Below are positions 7,390 to 14,849 of a stretch of DNA of 28,104 bases, piece by piece. Below the pieces are notes generated by a model. It was not told where the DNA came from. It did no database searches and was given only the letters and a program-made list of their open reading frames with translations. Position 1 is the stretch's first letter. Each line of letters begins with the position of its first letter. The stretch covers positions 1-28,104 of the forward strand of contig JAEUVL010000441.1 of the NCBI GenBank assembly GCA_016786965.1, in the 5' to 3' direction. Position numbers and translations under genes: made by a program. This DNA comes from Chitinophagaceae bacterium (GTDB lineage: Bacteria; Bacteroidota; Bacteroidia; Chitinophagales; Chitinophagaceae).

Positions 7390-8298
7390 TTATTTGTCTT
7401 TTTTAGGCGGCGGCACACTTAGCAAGCCTTTCAGAGCCGTATCAAAATTGCTTAATTCCTTGTCTGGCTTATTCGGGCTTTCAATTAACTGATGCTCTAA
7501 TAACGGGCTATTTTTCAAAGACTGCAATTGTGTTATGGATTCTCTCCTGAGAGTAATCAGCCTCTTTTGCGGGTCTGTTGTCCCGGCATTAATCATGGCC
7601 GAATTAAGGTTCTCCAGGTTCGCCAAAACAATTAACTGGTGCGTATTCATTACGTCCCTGATATTCATTCCGTCTAATGCTAATTGTGGGTTATTTTGCC
7701 GCCATTCTTTTGAGGTAAAGCCAAACATGGCATAATACAATAAGTCAGCTTCCTCGGCATATACAATACCTTCCTTGTCTTTTGGAAGGTTGCGTATTGG
7801 TACTAACACCGCCTTTACTGCATCTGTCTGTATTTTGTAGTTAACCTTACTTATGTATCTCCGTAAGTCCCACTTGCTTTGAAGGTTTTCAAGTTCCTTT
7901 AGTCGCTGAAACTCTTTTAACACCAGTAGCTTGAACAGGGGGCTTAACCATGTGCAAAATTCAAGCGCAATATCTTTATGGGCAAATGTGCCGCCGTTAT
8001 TACCCGGTTTAGAAACGATTCCCTTTGCTCCGGTAGCTTCAATCCATTTTTTAGGAGTAAGGGTAAAACTATTCAATCCGGCCTCTTTTCGAAAGGTGTC
8101 GAATTCGACACCTTTGAACTCAGGGTTATTAATTACCTCCCATAAACCCAAGAATTCCACAGTGTTACGGTTACGCATCCAGTTTTTAATATGGTCGCTC
8201 CCTTCCTCGCCTCTTGTAATATCGGTAAGGCTCAGATAAATTTCATCCCCCACTTGGAGGATTGAAATTTCTTTATTTTGAACGTTGATCTTTAGCAT
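7390..8298 (-). CDS. KilA-N domain DNA-binding protein
   Basis: This 302-residue protein begins with a KilA-N-like domain (about residues 1-130): beta strands around VGDEIYLSLTDITR, the helix with IKNWMRNRNTVEFLGLWE, and the core GIVSKPGNNGGTFAHKDIALE followed by FCTWLSPLFKLLVLKEFQRL. KilA-N domains bind DNA and are common in phages and mobile elements. The second half is alpha-helical and of unknown role (EEADLLYYAMFGFTSKEW, MNIRDVMNTHQLIVLANLENL) and ends in a Pro/Lys-rich tail. The start ATG at 8298 overlaps the transposase stop in ATGCTAA, giving a 7-nt overlap and probable translational coupling. The R-M gene follows downstream, with candidate operators between. A regulator of the element or its R-M gene is plausible, but unproven. 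Confidence 0.8.
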   Translation of the reverse strand: MLKINVQNKEISILQVGDEIYLSLTDITRGEEGSDHIKNWMRNRNTVEFLGLWEVINNPEFKGVEFDTFRKEAGLNSFTLTPKKWIEATGAKGIVSKPGNNGGTFAHKDIALEFCTWLSPLFKLLVLKEFQRLKELENLQSKWDLRRYISKVNYKIQTDAVKAVLVPIRNLPKDKEGIVYAEEADLLYYAMFGFTSKEWRQNNPQLALDGMNIRDVMNTHQLIVLANLENLNSAMINAGTTDPQKRLITLRRESITQLQSLKNSPLLEHQLIESPNKPDKELSNFDTALKGLLSVPPPKKDK

Positions 8299-9230
8299 TT
8301 TTTCAATTCTTCGTATGTCAATTTTTTACCGGCAACACCTGAAAGCACTAAATCAAACCGGCTTTTAGTATCAAATTTACGAGTATTGAAGCGCAAAGTA
8401 AACTCGTTAATATAGCTTTGCAAATGTGGCTTGCTTACCCAATGATAAATACCGTCAATACCTCTTTTCAAGTGTGACCAAAAGTTCTCTATCCCATTGG
8501 TATGTGCCATACCGTTTACAAACTGTTTTGCAGTATGGTTTACAGAGTGGTGTTCAAAGTCTTTTTTAAGGTGCTGGTAGGCTTGTAATTCGTCTGTCAT
8601 AATAACGCTGCCGGGAGCTACATTGTCGTAAACGGCTGGCAACAGGCTGTCCATAGTCCTATCCTTTACCACCATAGCCTTTACATTGCCGTCCCGCTCT
8701 CTCATTCCTATTACAGAGGTCTTGCCGGAGATAGTTGCGCCGTCCTCGTTCTTTAATTTCTTGTTGGAGTGTTTGTAGTAAGACTGGCCGCCTATTCCAG
8801 CCTCGTCAATTTCAACTATCCCACCCTCACCACCTACCACTTTCTTAAAATTAGGATGGTCAAAAGCATAGCGTAAACGGTGCAGTAAAAACCATGCTGA
8901 TTTTTGAGTAACAGATATATCTTTTGCAAGCTGGTGGCTGCTGATACCCTTCTTATGTGAACTGAAAACGTACAGGGCTAAGAACCACTTTTGGAGAGGG
9001 ATTTTGGTATTGTCGAAAATAGTGCCAGTGCGGACGTTGAAGTATTTACCAGTGGTTTTGCATTTGTACTTATTGCCAGCACATTTATAAACCTTAGAAC
9101 TGACATCAAAAGGAGATACCGGGTTGCCATTCCATTGCAGTCTTTCAAGGTGATCTATACAGGATTGCTCTGTGGGGAAGGCTTTAAGAAGGTCGAAAAT
9201 GCTTTTAAATTCTGGTAACATATCTGTCAA
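8292..9230 (-). CDS. IS1595-family transposase
   Basis: The 312-residue protein has the IS1595 opening (LLKAFPTEQSCIDHLERLQW), the KYFNVRTGTIFDNTKIPLQKW block, and a DDE nuclease fold with D142 (VEIDEAGIGG), D213 (VIMTDELQAY) and E248 (NGIENFWSHLKRG). The usual first CxxC of the N-terminal zinc ribbon is absent (NGNPVSPFD in its place), leaving only C50 and C57. I recall this as common in Bacteroidota copies, so it need not mean loss of function. The frame is intact. ATG at 9230 is the longest start; ATG at 9221 (MLPEF) is the more family-like one. The stop overlaps the KilA-N start, which suggests that transposase and passenger are expressed together. Confidence 0.93.
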   Translation of the reverse strand: MTDMLPEFKSIFDLLKAFPTEQSCIDHLERLQWNGNPVSPFDVSSKVYKCAGNKYKCKTTGKYFNVRTGTIFDNTKIPLQKWFLALYVFSSHKKGISSHQLAKDISVTQKSAWFLLHRLRYAFDHPNFKKVVGGEGGIVEIDEAGIGGQSYYKHSNKKLKNEDGATISGKTSVIGMRERDGNVKAMVVKDRTMDSLLPAVYDNVAPGSVIMTDELQAYQHLKKDFEHHSVNHTAKQFVNGMAHTNGIENFWSHLKRGIDGIYHWVSKPHLQSYINEFTLRFNTRKFDTKSRFDLVLSGVAGKKLTYEELKKC

Positions 9231-9238
9231 TTGTTCTG

Positions 9239-9284
9239 CTAAGATAAGACGAAGTTTACACTAATCCAAATATTTTGGTGTAAA
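9239..9284 (-). promoter_or_regulatory. Transposase promoter region with inverted repeat
   Basis: TTTACAC (9255-9261) and GTGTAAA (9278-9284) form a 7-bp inverted repeat enclosing the near-palindrome CCAAATATTTTGG (9266-9278). On the minus strand TTTG (9270-9267), a 20-base gap and TATCTTAG (9246-9239) resemble a TTTG/TAnnTTTG promoter with one mismatch. The repeat overlaps the -33 box, so it may be an operator or part of the element's end. Confidence 0.35.
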
Positions 9285-9434
9285 AATGTATATCATTGCC
9301 GAAGAAACGGGTAATAACCGACTCTGGCCTTTTGGTGCGGCCATCTTTGCTTTGTCAAACGGAACGACGTCGCCGGTTGATTGAAATAAATTAAAAAACC
9401 GTTTCGCTTTGAGCGAGACACAAAATGTAAAAAC

Positions 9435-9779
9435 ATGTACACATTAAAAAACAAAGTTCAACTGATCGGTAACCTGGGCAATGCCCCTGAAGTAAAAACT
9501 CTGGAAAGTGGTAAAAAGATGGCTCGCTTTTCAGTAGCCACCAGTGAAAACTACCGCAATGCCCGCGGTGAAAAAGTAACAGAAACGCAGTGGCACAACC
9601 TGGTGGCGTGGGGCAAGCTGGCCGAGATTGCTGAAAAATTCCTGACTAAGGGTAAGGAAGTGGCAATCGAAGGAAAGCTGATCAACCGCAGTTATAATGA
9701 TAAGGAGGGGAATAAAAAATATATCACTGAGATACAGGTGAATGAGCTGCTGCTGCTGGGAGTGAAGGCAGAGGCCTAA
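9435..9779 (+). CDS. ssb: Single-stranded DNA-binding protein
   Basis: This 114-residue SSB is one OB fold: KVQLIGNLGNAPEVKTLESG, then ARFSVATSENYRN and the conserved WHNLVAWGKLAEIAEKFL and GKEVAIEGKLINRSY blocks. It coats single-stranded DNA in replication and repair. The protein stops at VKAEA right after the OB fold, without the flexible linker and acidic DDIPF-type tip through which the main SSB recruits partner proteins. It may therefore be an accessory SSB, with a full-length one elsewhere. Start is ATG at 9435. The upstream 200 bases adjoin the transposase; a weak hairpin (TCGCT/AGCGA) lies 25 bases before the start. An ATTCGTGGC-type repeat follows 7 bases after the stop. Confidence 0.95.
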   Translation: MYTLKNKVQLIGNLGNAPEVKTLESGKKMARFSVATSENYRNARGEKVTETQWHNLVAWGKLAEIAEKFLTKGKEVAIEGKLINRSYNDKEGNKKYITEIQVNELLLLGVKAEA

Positions 9780-9786
9780 GTTTTCG

Positions 9787-10117
9787 GCCACGAATTACAC
9801 GAATGTGCATGTTGGCAGAAAGGTGAAAATAAATTGCCTTTGGCAATAAACTCTCTTGTTCGTGTAGATGGTGTAATTCGTGGCTTCTTTTCAGACTTTA
9901 CAGTTTTCGACAAAATAATCTTCGAGGTTAAAGCCATCGCTAACTGGCTACCTGAAAAGACAATTGTCCGGACGATAAACTATCCTAAGGAATCATGTAG
10001 CAGGCTAGGTGTAATCATTAACTTCGGAAAAAGAAAATCAGGGGATAAGAGAGTGATTTTCTGATTTTGTATTTATTTGTGACATTCGTTATTCGTGGCT
10101 AAAAAATAATCCGTGGC
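9787..10117. repeat. ATTCGTGGC repeat element around a nuclease remnant
   Basis: GCCACGAATTACAC (9787-9800) and GTGTAATTCGTGGC (9871-9884) are a perfect 14-bp inverted pair. Direct copies of ATTCGTGGC recur at 9876-9884 and 10091-10099, and a one-mismatch copy ATCCGTGGC at 10109-10117. The stretch 9787-10099 is thus bounded by 9-bp inverted ends and holds the GxxExxY remnant. The last copy supplies the GTG start codon of the helicase gene. A further AATCCGTGGCA match lies at 14111-14121. Confidence 0.65.
9834..10064 (+). pseudogene. Remnant of a GxxExxY (PD-(D/E)xK-like) protein gene
   Basis: From about base 9886 the 76-codon frame reads FSDFTVFDKIIFEVKAIANW and ends LGVIINFGKRKSGDKRVIF. This matches the C-terminal half of GxxExxY proteins (pattern DFIVxDKIIxEVKA ... 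LGLLINFG ... KRxxx). The N-terminal 70 or so residues, including the GxxExxY motif that names the family, are missing. They are replaced by codons read from the flanking ATTCGTGGC repeat (IRGFF). The putative catalytic E-x-K (FEVK) is still present. I take it as a decayed gene; expression as a short protein cannot be excluded. Full-length family members are about 120-130 residues and of unknown role. Confidence 0.65.
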
Positions 10118-12644
10118 AACCTTCACTCCAGATACTAACAACGAACTATTTCACCTGGCAATTCAATTAGTTAACCAAAGTAACCGCAATATTTTTCTTA
10201 CCGGAAAGGCGGGTACCGGGAAAACCACTTTCTTAAAATATATCCGGGAAAATTCGCCCAAGCAAATGGCTGTAGTAGCGCCAACGGGAGTGGCGGCCAT
10301 CAATGCTGGTGGTGTTACTATTCATTCGTTTTTTCAATTGCCTCTTTCACCATTCATTCCTGAAGCAAGGGGTACCGGTTTCCAGGCACCCGGCCAGGAA
10401 ATTTCTAATAAGCACAGCCTCATCAGCCGCCTGCGATTTAATACCGATAAGAAAAAAGTTTTGCAGCAGTTAGAGATATTGGTGATCGATGAAATAAGCA
10501 TGGTACGTTGTGATACGCTTGATGCGATCGATACGATTTTAAGGCATGTACGTCAGCGGCCGCACGAAAGATTCGGCGGAGTGCAAATGTTGTTTATTGG
10601 AGATATGTTACAATTGCCACCGGTTATTAAGGAGCAGGAATGGAACTTATTATCCGACTATTACAGGGGCCAATATTTTTTTGATAGCAAAGTATTGGAG
10701 GAGGAACCTCCGTTGTACATCGAGTTCGATAAAATCTACAGGCAAAGCGAGGAAAGGTTCATTAGCTTATTGAACCAGGTACGCAACAATGCGTTGGATG
10801 AGGACGGAATGAAAATACTCGAGAGCCGTTTTCAACCCTCGTTCCGGCGGTCCAAGCAGGATGGCTACATCATTTTGACCACTCATAACAATAAGGCCAG
10901 TGAAATAAACGCCCGGCAACTGGGAAACCTGGATACCCCCCTTTTTTCTTACCAAGCGGAAATTGTAGATGAATTTTCAGACCGAGCCTTCCCGGCAGAC
11001 GAAGTGCTGCATCTGAAAGCAGGTGCACAGGTGATGTTCATCCGCAATGATGCAGCAGAAAAAGGCAAGCGTTTTTTTAATGGTAAAATCGGCACTGTAT
11101 CTAAACTGGAAGAGAATAAGATATTTGTGCAATGCGATGGTGAATCATCAGCCATAGAAGTGTCGAAAGAGAAATGGGAGAATATACGGTACACAATGAA
11201 TAAAGCCACCAGGCAACTTGACTCGGATGTATTAGGTTCATTTACCCAGTATCCCTTACGTCTTGCCTGGGCCATCACTATTCATAAAAGCCAGGGGCTT
11301 ACATTTGAGAAAGCGATCATCGATGCGGGCGAAGCTTTTGCACCAGGGCAGGTATACGTAGCATTAAGCCGATGCACCAGCCTGGACGGAATGGTATTGC
11401 AAAGCCGGGTGCGGCCATCCAGCCTTTTTAGTGATGCAAGGATCGTAGAGTTCTCTCAACGCAGTGCCTCCAGTAATCAATTGCAACAAGAACTGTCCTT
11501 TGCCAGGAAGCATTATCAATTGACCATACTACAATCGCTTTTTGATTTTGCTCAAGTGATCAATAGTTGCAAAGAGACGCTGGAATATATTTTGGAGAAT
11601 AGTTCATCATTTAATCCTGAATCTATTTCGTGGACACAGGAGTTGCTGGCAACCCTGGAAAAACTACAGGACACCGGAAAAAAGTTTCAGCTGCAATTAC
11701 AATACCTGTTTCAGCAAAGCGAATCTCCCGAGAACAACCAACTGTTACAGGAAAGAATCAGGGCGGGAGCCCAATATTATATAGCGGAAACAGGTACTCT
11801 TATTCAGTTCATCCAGCGGTCGCCTGCTATTACTGACAGCCGCCTTCATTCGAAAGAGTATAACGATAGCAGTAAGGAGGTGTTTGCAAAATTGGCAGAG
11901 AAGAAATTCCTGTTGGAGGGCATCAGCGGTAAATTTGATATCGAGATCTTTCAGCAACGAAAGAAACAGTTCATACTACCCGCTGTTTCCATCAATGCGT
12001 ATGCAGGGGCTTCGCAGAAGCAAACAGACAGCCCCCACCCTGTTTTGCACCAGCAATTAAGGAGAATACGAGAAAACATTTGCTCCAGGAAAGATCTTCC
12101 TATTTATATCGTGGCCGGAACAAACACCATTGATGAAATGGCCCGCTACCTGCCACAAACTTTGGTGGAGCTTAGAAAGATCAGTGGATTTGGCGATGCG
12201 AAGGTGGACAAATACGGACAGCCCTTTCTTGATGCTATCATCGCATACTGTGAGGAACGGGGCTTATCTTCCTTAATTAATGAAAAGAAGCCAAAGAAGG
12301 AGAAGAAACAACGAACTGGGCCTGCCCGGAAAAAGGGGGATACTTACGCTGAAACTTTAAAGCTATATACCGAAGGGAAGTCAATTATTGAAATAGCGTC
12401 TGAAAGAAACCTGTCTCGCGGCACTATTGAGGGGCACTTGGCCAAATTCATTTCGAGCGGAGAGGTAAAAATTGAGGACATAATAAGCCCGGAAAAGATA
12501 TCGCTGATCGAAACAGCTTTGGAGGACTTCAATGGCAAGTCAATATCTCCTATCAAACAACAACTGGGCGATGATGTAAGTTTTGGGGAGATCAAGCTGG
12601 TGATGGCAAGCCTGGGTATCACCCAGGATGGGTCAACGGATTAA
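10113..12644 (+). CDS. PIF1-like helicase with HRDC and RecQ-type C-terminal HTH domains
   Basis: This 843-residue superfamily 1 helicase has Walker A GKAGTGKTT at residues 31-39, APTGVAAINAGG at 56-67, Walker B VIDEISM at 124-130, FIGDMLQLPPV at 161-171, and the UvrD-like C-terminal core AITIHKSQGLTFEKAIID followed by VALSRCTSL. After a helical linker come an HRDC domain (about 650-725: LPIYIVAGTNTIDEMARYLP, LRKISGFGDAKVDKYG) and a RecQ-like winged helix region (TYAETLKLYTEGKSIIEIASE onward). It probably unwinds DNA 5'-3' in repair or replication restart. The start is GTG at 10113, because TAA lies in frame at 10107. This GTG belongs to a copy of the flanking repeat. The 3' end overlaps the convergent gene by 12 bases. 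Confidence 0.9.
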   Translation: MATFTPDTNNELFHLAIQLVNQSNRNIFLTGKAGTGKTTFLKYIRENSPKQMAVVAPTGVAAINAGGVTIHSFFQLPLSPFIPEARGTGFQAPGQEISNKHSLISRLRFNTDKKKVLQQLEILVIDEISMVRCDTLDAIDTILRHVRQRPHERFGGVQMLFIGDMLQLPPVIKEQEWNLLSDYYRGQYFFDSKVLEEEPPLYIEFDKIYRQSEERFISLLNQVRNNALDEDGMKILESRFQPSFRRSKQDGYIILTTHNNKASEINARQLGNLDTPLFSYQAEIVDEFSDRAFPADEVLHLKAGAQVMFIRNDAAEKGKRFFNGKIGTVSKLEENKIFVQCDGESSAIEVSKEKWENIRYTMNKATRQLDSDVLGSFTQYPLRLAWAITIHKSQGLTFEKAIIDAGEAFAPGQVYVALSRCTSLDGMVLQSRVRPSSLFSDARIVEFSQRSASSNQLQQELSFARKHYQLTILQSLFDFAQVINSCKETLEYILENSSSFNPESISWTQELLATLEKLQDTGKKFQLQLQYLFQQSESPENNQLLQERIRAGAQYYIAETGTLIQFIQRSPAITDSRLHSKEYNDSSKEVFAKLAEKKFLLEGISGKFDIEIFQQRKKQFILPAVSINAYAGASQKQTDSPHPVLHQQLRRIRENICSRKDLPIYIVAGTNTIDEMARYLPQTLVELRKISGFGDAKVDKYGQPFLDAIIAYCEERGLSSLINEKKPKKEKKQRTGPARKKGDTYAETLKLYTEGKSIIEIASERNLSRGTIEGHLAKFISSGEVKIEDIISPEKISLIETALEDFNGKSISPIKQQLGDDVSFGEIKLVMASLGITQDGSTD

Positions 12645-14087
12645 GACAACAGTTCCTTTTCTTAGCTCTCTTGCCTGACCTGGTAAGTTGAACTCCGCCA
12701 TCCAAATAAACACATTTCCATCTGTGGAAGCGCCTTTTACAAGCCCTTTCCATTTTTCAAAGGGGTTGGTGGAATAGAAGATACGTTCACCCCAACGGTT
12801 GTAGATACTCAGTTTATAGTTTCTAATAGCGGCAAGACTTCCTACCGGCCCGAAGCCGTCATTCCTGTTATCATTATTAGGAGTAAACCCAGAAGGGAAG
12901 AAAACGCCAATGCAGGAAAGGTCTGTTTCTACCACACCACTTACCGTTATCGGGCAAACATCTGTACCACTTACGGTTGCTGTATAGGTGCCTGCAGCAA
13001 GATTAGTGGCAACACTGGTTGTTTGCACCGGGCTGGTGTTCCAGACTATATTCAGCGGGCTGGTAGAACCCGTCACACTTAGTATTAAGGAGCCGCCATT
13101 GTTGGATTGACAGTCGGCCGGAGATAACATATCGACTACGCCGGAAATAACGATCACCTTTTTTATAATGGTGGAAGGGGCATTGCCGGGGCCGCTTACA
13201 GTAAGGGTAACATTATATTCACCCGTAGCTGAGAAAGTATGCGCCGGATTGGCGGTTGTTGCGGTATTGTTTGTACCAGATGCCGGGTCGCCAAAGTTCC
13301 AGCTAAAACCGGTGGGACATAAAGCAGAAGTATTTGTGAAGTTGACGGTATTATTTCCTGTACAGGTATATGTAAAAGCAGCGTTGTTTGGCGGAGCTTC
13401 GCCTATCCAGATATCATCTATTGCAAAGCCATCGTAGTTGTTACAAATGGTACCAGCCCCAAAGATGAAACGAAAGATAACGGAACTCTGGCCAGCGAGG
13501 CTGGGCATCACTTGCGAGGCAGTTACCCAGCCTCCGCTGCCATTACCACCCCGGCAACTTCCCGATGATGGTTGTTGATTTCCCGACCAGCCTTGTCTTT
13601 GTGTGGTAAGCGGCGAGAGATAAGTAATGGAGGCGTAATTATACCAGTTCTTATTCAGGCAGTCAGAAATATTAGCCGCACCCATCGTGGTCCAGGTATT
13701 TCCATTATCGGTTGAGTATTGTAAGGAGGCGCCATCAAATTGGTGTTCCATTTCCCAAAAGACCTTCAGGCTAATGTATGGATAAAGAAGAGTGGTGAAA
13801 TCAAAGCAGGGACTTTGTAGCCAGGACGCTTCTGCATTGGTATAAGATCCGCCAGTTAGCCCGCCAATTACCCAACATTTCGTTCCGCCGCCGGCATTTG
13901 TTATCACCGGTTTTGCCGGTGTACCCCAGGCCCAGTCACTACCGGCTCCGCCATCTGTCCAACCGCCATCTGTCAATTCAAAGTCTTCAGAATAAGGAAA
14001 ACTGTTCACCGGCGAGGTACATTGGGCCTTTAGTTCAGTCCATACAGGTAATAAGATACATAACAGGTAAGTAAACCTCATCATCAT
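12633..14087 (-). CDS. Exported protein with PKD domain and gliding-motility-type (T9SS type B) C-terminal domain
   Basis: The 484-residue protein begins with three Met codons and a signal peptide (FTYLLCILLPVW ... LKAQ, cleavage about residue 22). Residues 25-230 form an all-beta adhesive region of MAM/laminin-G style (FPYSEDFELTDGGWTDG, LQYSTDNGNTWTTMG, FAIDDIWIG). A PKD domain follows at about 235-315 (FSWNFGDP, ATGEYNVTLTVSG). The last 90 residues are the CHU-C/gliding-motility-associated domain (FFPSGFTPNNDNRNDGFGP, LSIYNRWGERIFYS, FEKWKG, GNVFIW). This domain directs export across the outer membrane by the type IX system. A cell-surface or secreted adhesin is likely; no enzyme motif is seen. 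It stands alone and runs tail-to-tail with the helicase. Confidence 0.9.
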   Translation of the reverse strand: MMMRFTYLLCILLPVWTELKAQCTSPVNSFPYSEDFELTDGGWTDGGAGSDWAWGTPAKPVITNAGGGTKCWVIGGLTGGSYTNAEASWLQSPCFDFTTLLYPYISLKVFWEMEHQFDGASLQYSTDNGNTWTTMGAANISDCLNKNWYNYASITYLSPLTTQRQGWSGNQQPSSGSCRGGNGSGGWVTASQVMPSLAGQSSVIFRFIFGAGTICNNYDGFAIDDIWIGEAPPNNAAFTYTCTGNNTVNFTNTSALCPTGFSWNFGDPASGTNNTATTANPAHTFSATGEYNVTLTVSGPGNAPSTIIKKVIVISGVVDMLSPADCQSNNGGSLILSVTGSTSPLNIVWNTSPVQTTSVATNLAAGTYTATVSGTDVCPITVSGVVETDLSCIGVFFPSGFTPNNDNRNDGFGPVGSLAAIRNYKLSIYNRWGERIFYSTNPFEKWKGLVKGASTDGNVFIWMAEFNLPGQARELRKGTVVLIR

Positions 14088-14225
14088 TATTCGCTTTCAT
14101 GCTCTATGTCAATCCGTGGCAGATTGGCAAACGACAAATGTACACCGAATTGACTGTTTTAATAGGAATGTAGTGTTGAAGCTGAGTAGTATTTATGTTT
14201 AAACGAATGAATACAAGAACACTTG

Positions 14226-14254
14226 TTTGTCATACATAGTTCACATTAGTTTTG
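14226..14254 (+). promoter_or_regulatory. Bacteroidota-type promoter of the SET/ATP-grasp operon
   Basis: TTTG at 14226-14229 and TAGTTTTG at 14247-14254, separated by 17 bases, match the -33 TTTG and -7 TAnnTTTG consensus exactly. The start would lie near 14260, leaving a leader of about 75 A/T-rich bases before the ATG at 14337. Confidence 0.55.
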
Positions 14255-14336
14255 AATTATTCACATTTAAGCATTATGAATTTGTTACTTTAAACAATAT
14301 ATCTATCTTTCTATTCGAATACTTACTAATACATTT

Positions 14337-14843
14337 ATGGACACACTTACTACCCCTGCTTACCGGACAGTAAGCAATCATGTTATTGCTGAGGTTCGGC
14401 AAAAGATCTCCAATGAACAGAATGCATTATTTGTCCTCCGGACCTATCAGCCGGGAGAAGTGATCGCATCTTTTTCCGCGGGTACTATTTCTGCTGAGCC
14501 TACTTACCTTACGGTACAGGTGGGTGTGGCAAAGCATATCACCCTGCAGCCAGAGTTTCTTCAGTATATCAATCATAGTTGTGACCCCAATGTTTTTTTC
14601 GACACCACCACAATGGAACTCGTAGCATTAAAGGAACTGGCAGTTGAAGAAGAGCTGACGTTCTTTTATCCTTCTACCGAATGGGAAATGACACAGTCCT
14701 TCAACTGCTATTGCGGCAGCCATAAGTGTTTGGGAGAGATCAAAGGGGCGGCCTTCCTTTCCAAAGAAGCCGCGGCACAATACCGGTTTACTGATTTTAT
14801 TCAACAACAGCTTGCCAAAAGAGCGGCAAGAAAAGTAGCCTGA
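14337..14843 (+). CDS. SET-domain protein methyltransferase (stand-alone)
   Basis: This 168-residue protein has the SET pseudoknot: YINHSCDPN (residues 77-85), which binds S-adenosylmethionine, and EELTFFY (105-111), where Y111 takes the place of the catalytic Tyr of the usual ELTxDY. A post-SET cysteine cluster follows (CYCGSHKC, 124-131) which with the Cys of NHSC can hold zinc. The N-terminal GxG turn normal in SET domains is not visible; the matching region reads ALFVLRTYQPGEVI. The protein ends in a basic stretch (LAKRAARKVA). SET enzymes methylate protein lysines. It is the first gene of a three-gene operon, 6 bases before the ATP-grasp gene, and the third gene carries a second SET domain. 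Confidence 0.88.
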   Translation: MDTLTTPAYRTVSNHVIAEVRQKISNEQNALFVLRTYQPGEVIASFSAGTISAEPTYLTVQVGVAKHITLQPEFLQYINHSCDPNVFFDTTTMELVALKELAVEEELTFFYPSTEWEMTQSFNCYCGSHKCLGEIKGAAFLSKEAAAQYRFTDFIQQQLAKRAARKVA

Positions 14844-14849
14844 TAGCTC

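Larger units (their letters stand above)
4686..9284 (-). mobile_element. Putative IS1595-family transposon with KilA-N and restriction-modification passengers
   Basis: Three minus-strand genes follow one another: IS1595-type transposase, KilA-N protein (overlapping it by 7 nt) and an R-M-S enzyme. All are more AT-rich than the flanking ssb, helicase and psu genes. Some IS1595-superfamily elements are known to carry passenger genes, and the 7-nt overlap argues that KilA-N belongs to the element. The ends are not proven. The only terminal similarity I find is CCAAAAAATGGG at 4686-4697 and, on the reverse strand, CCAAAATATTTGG at 9278-9266, which is weak and partly palindromic. I could not find an 8-bp target duplication, so the stated limits are approximate. 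Confidence 0.35.
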
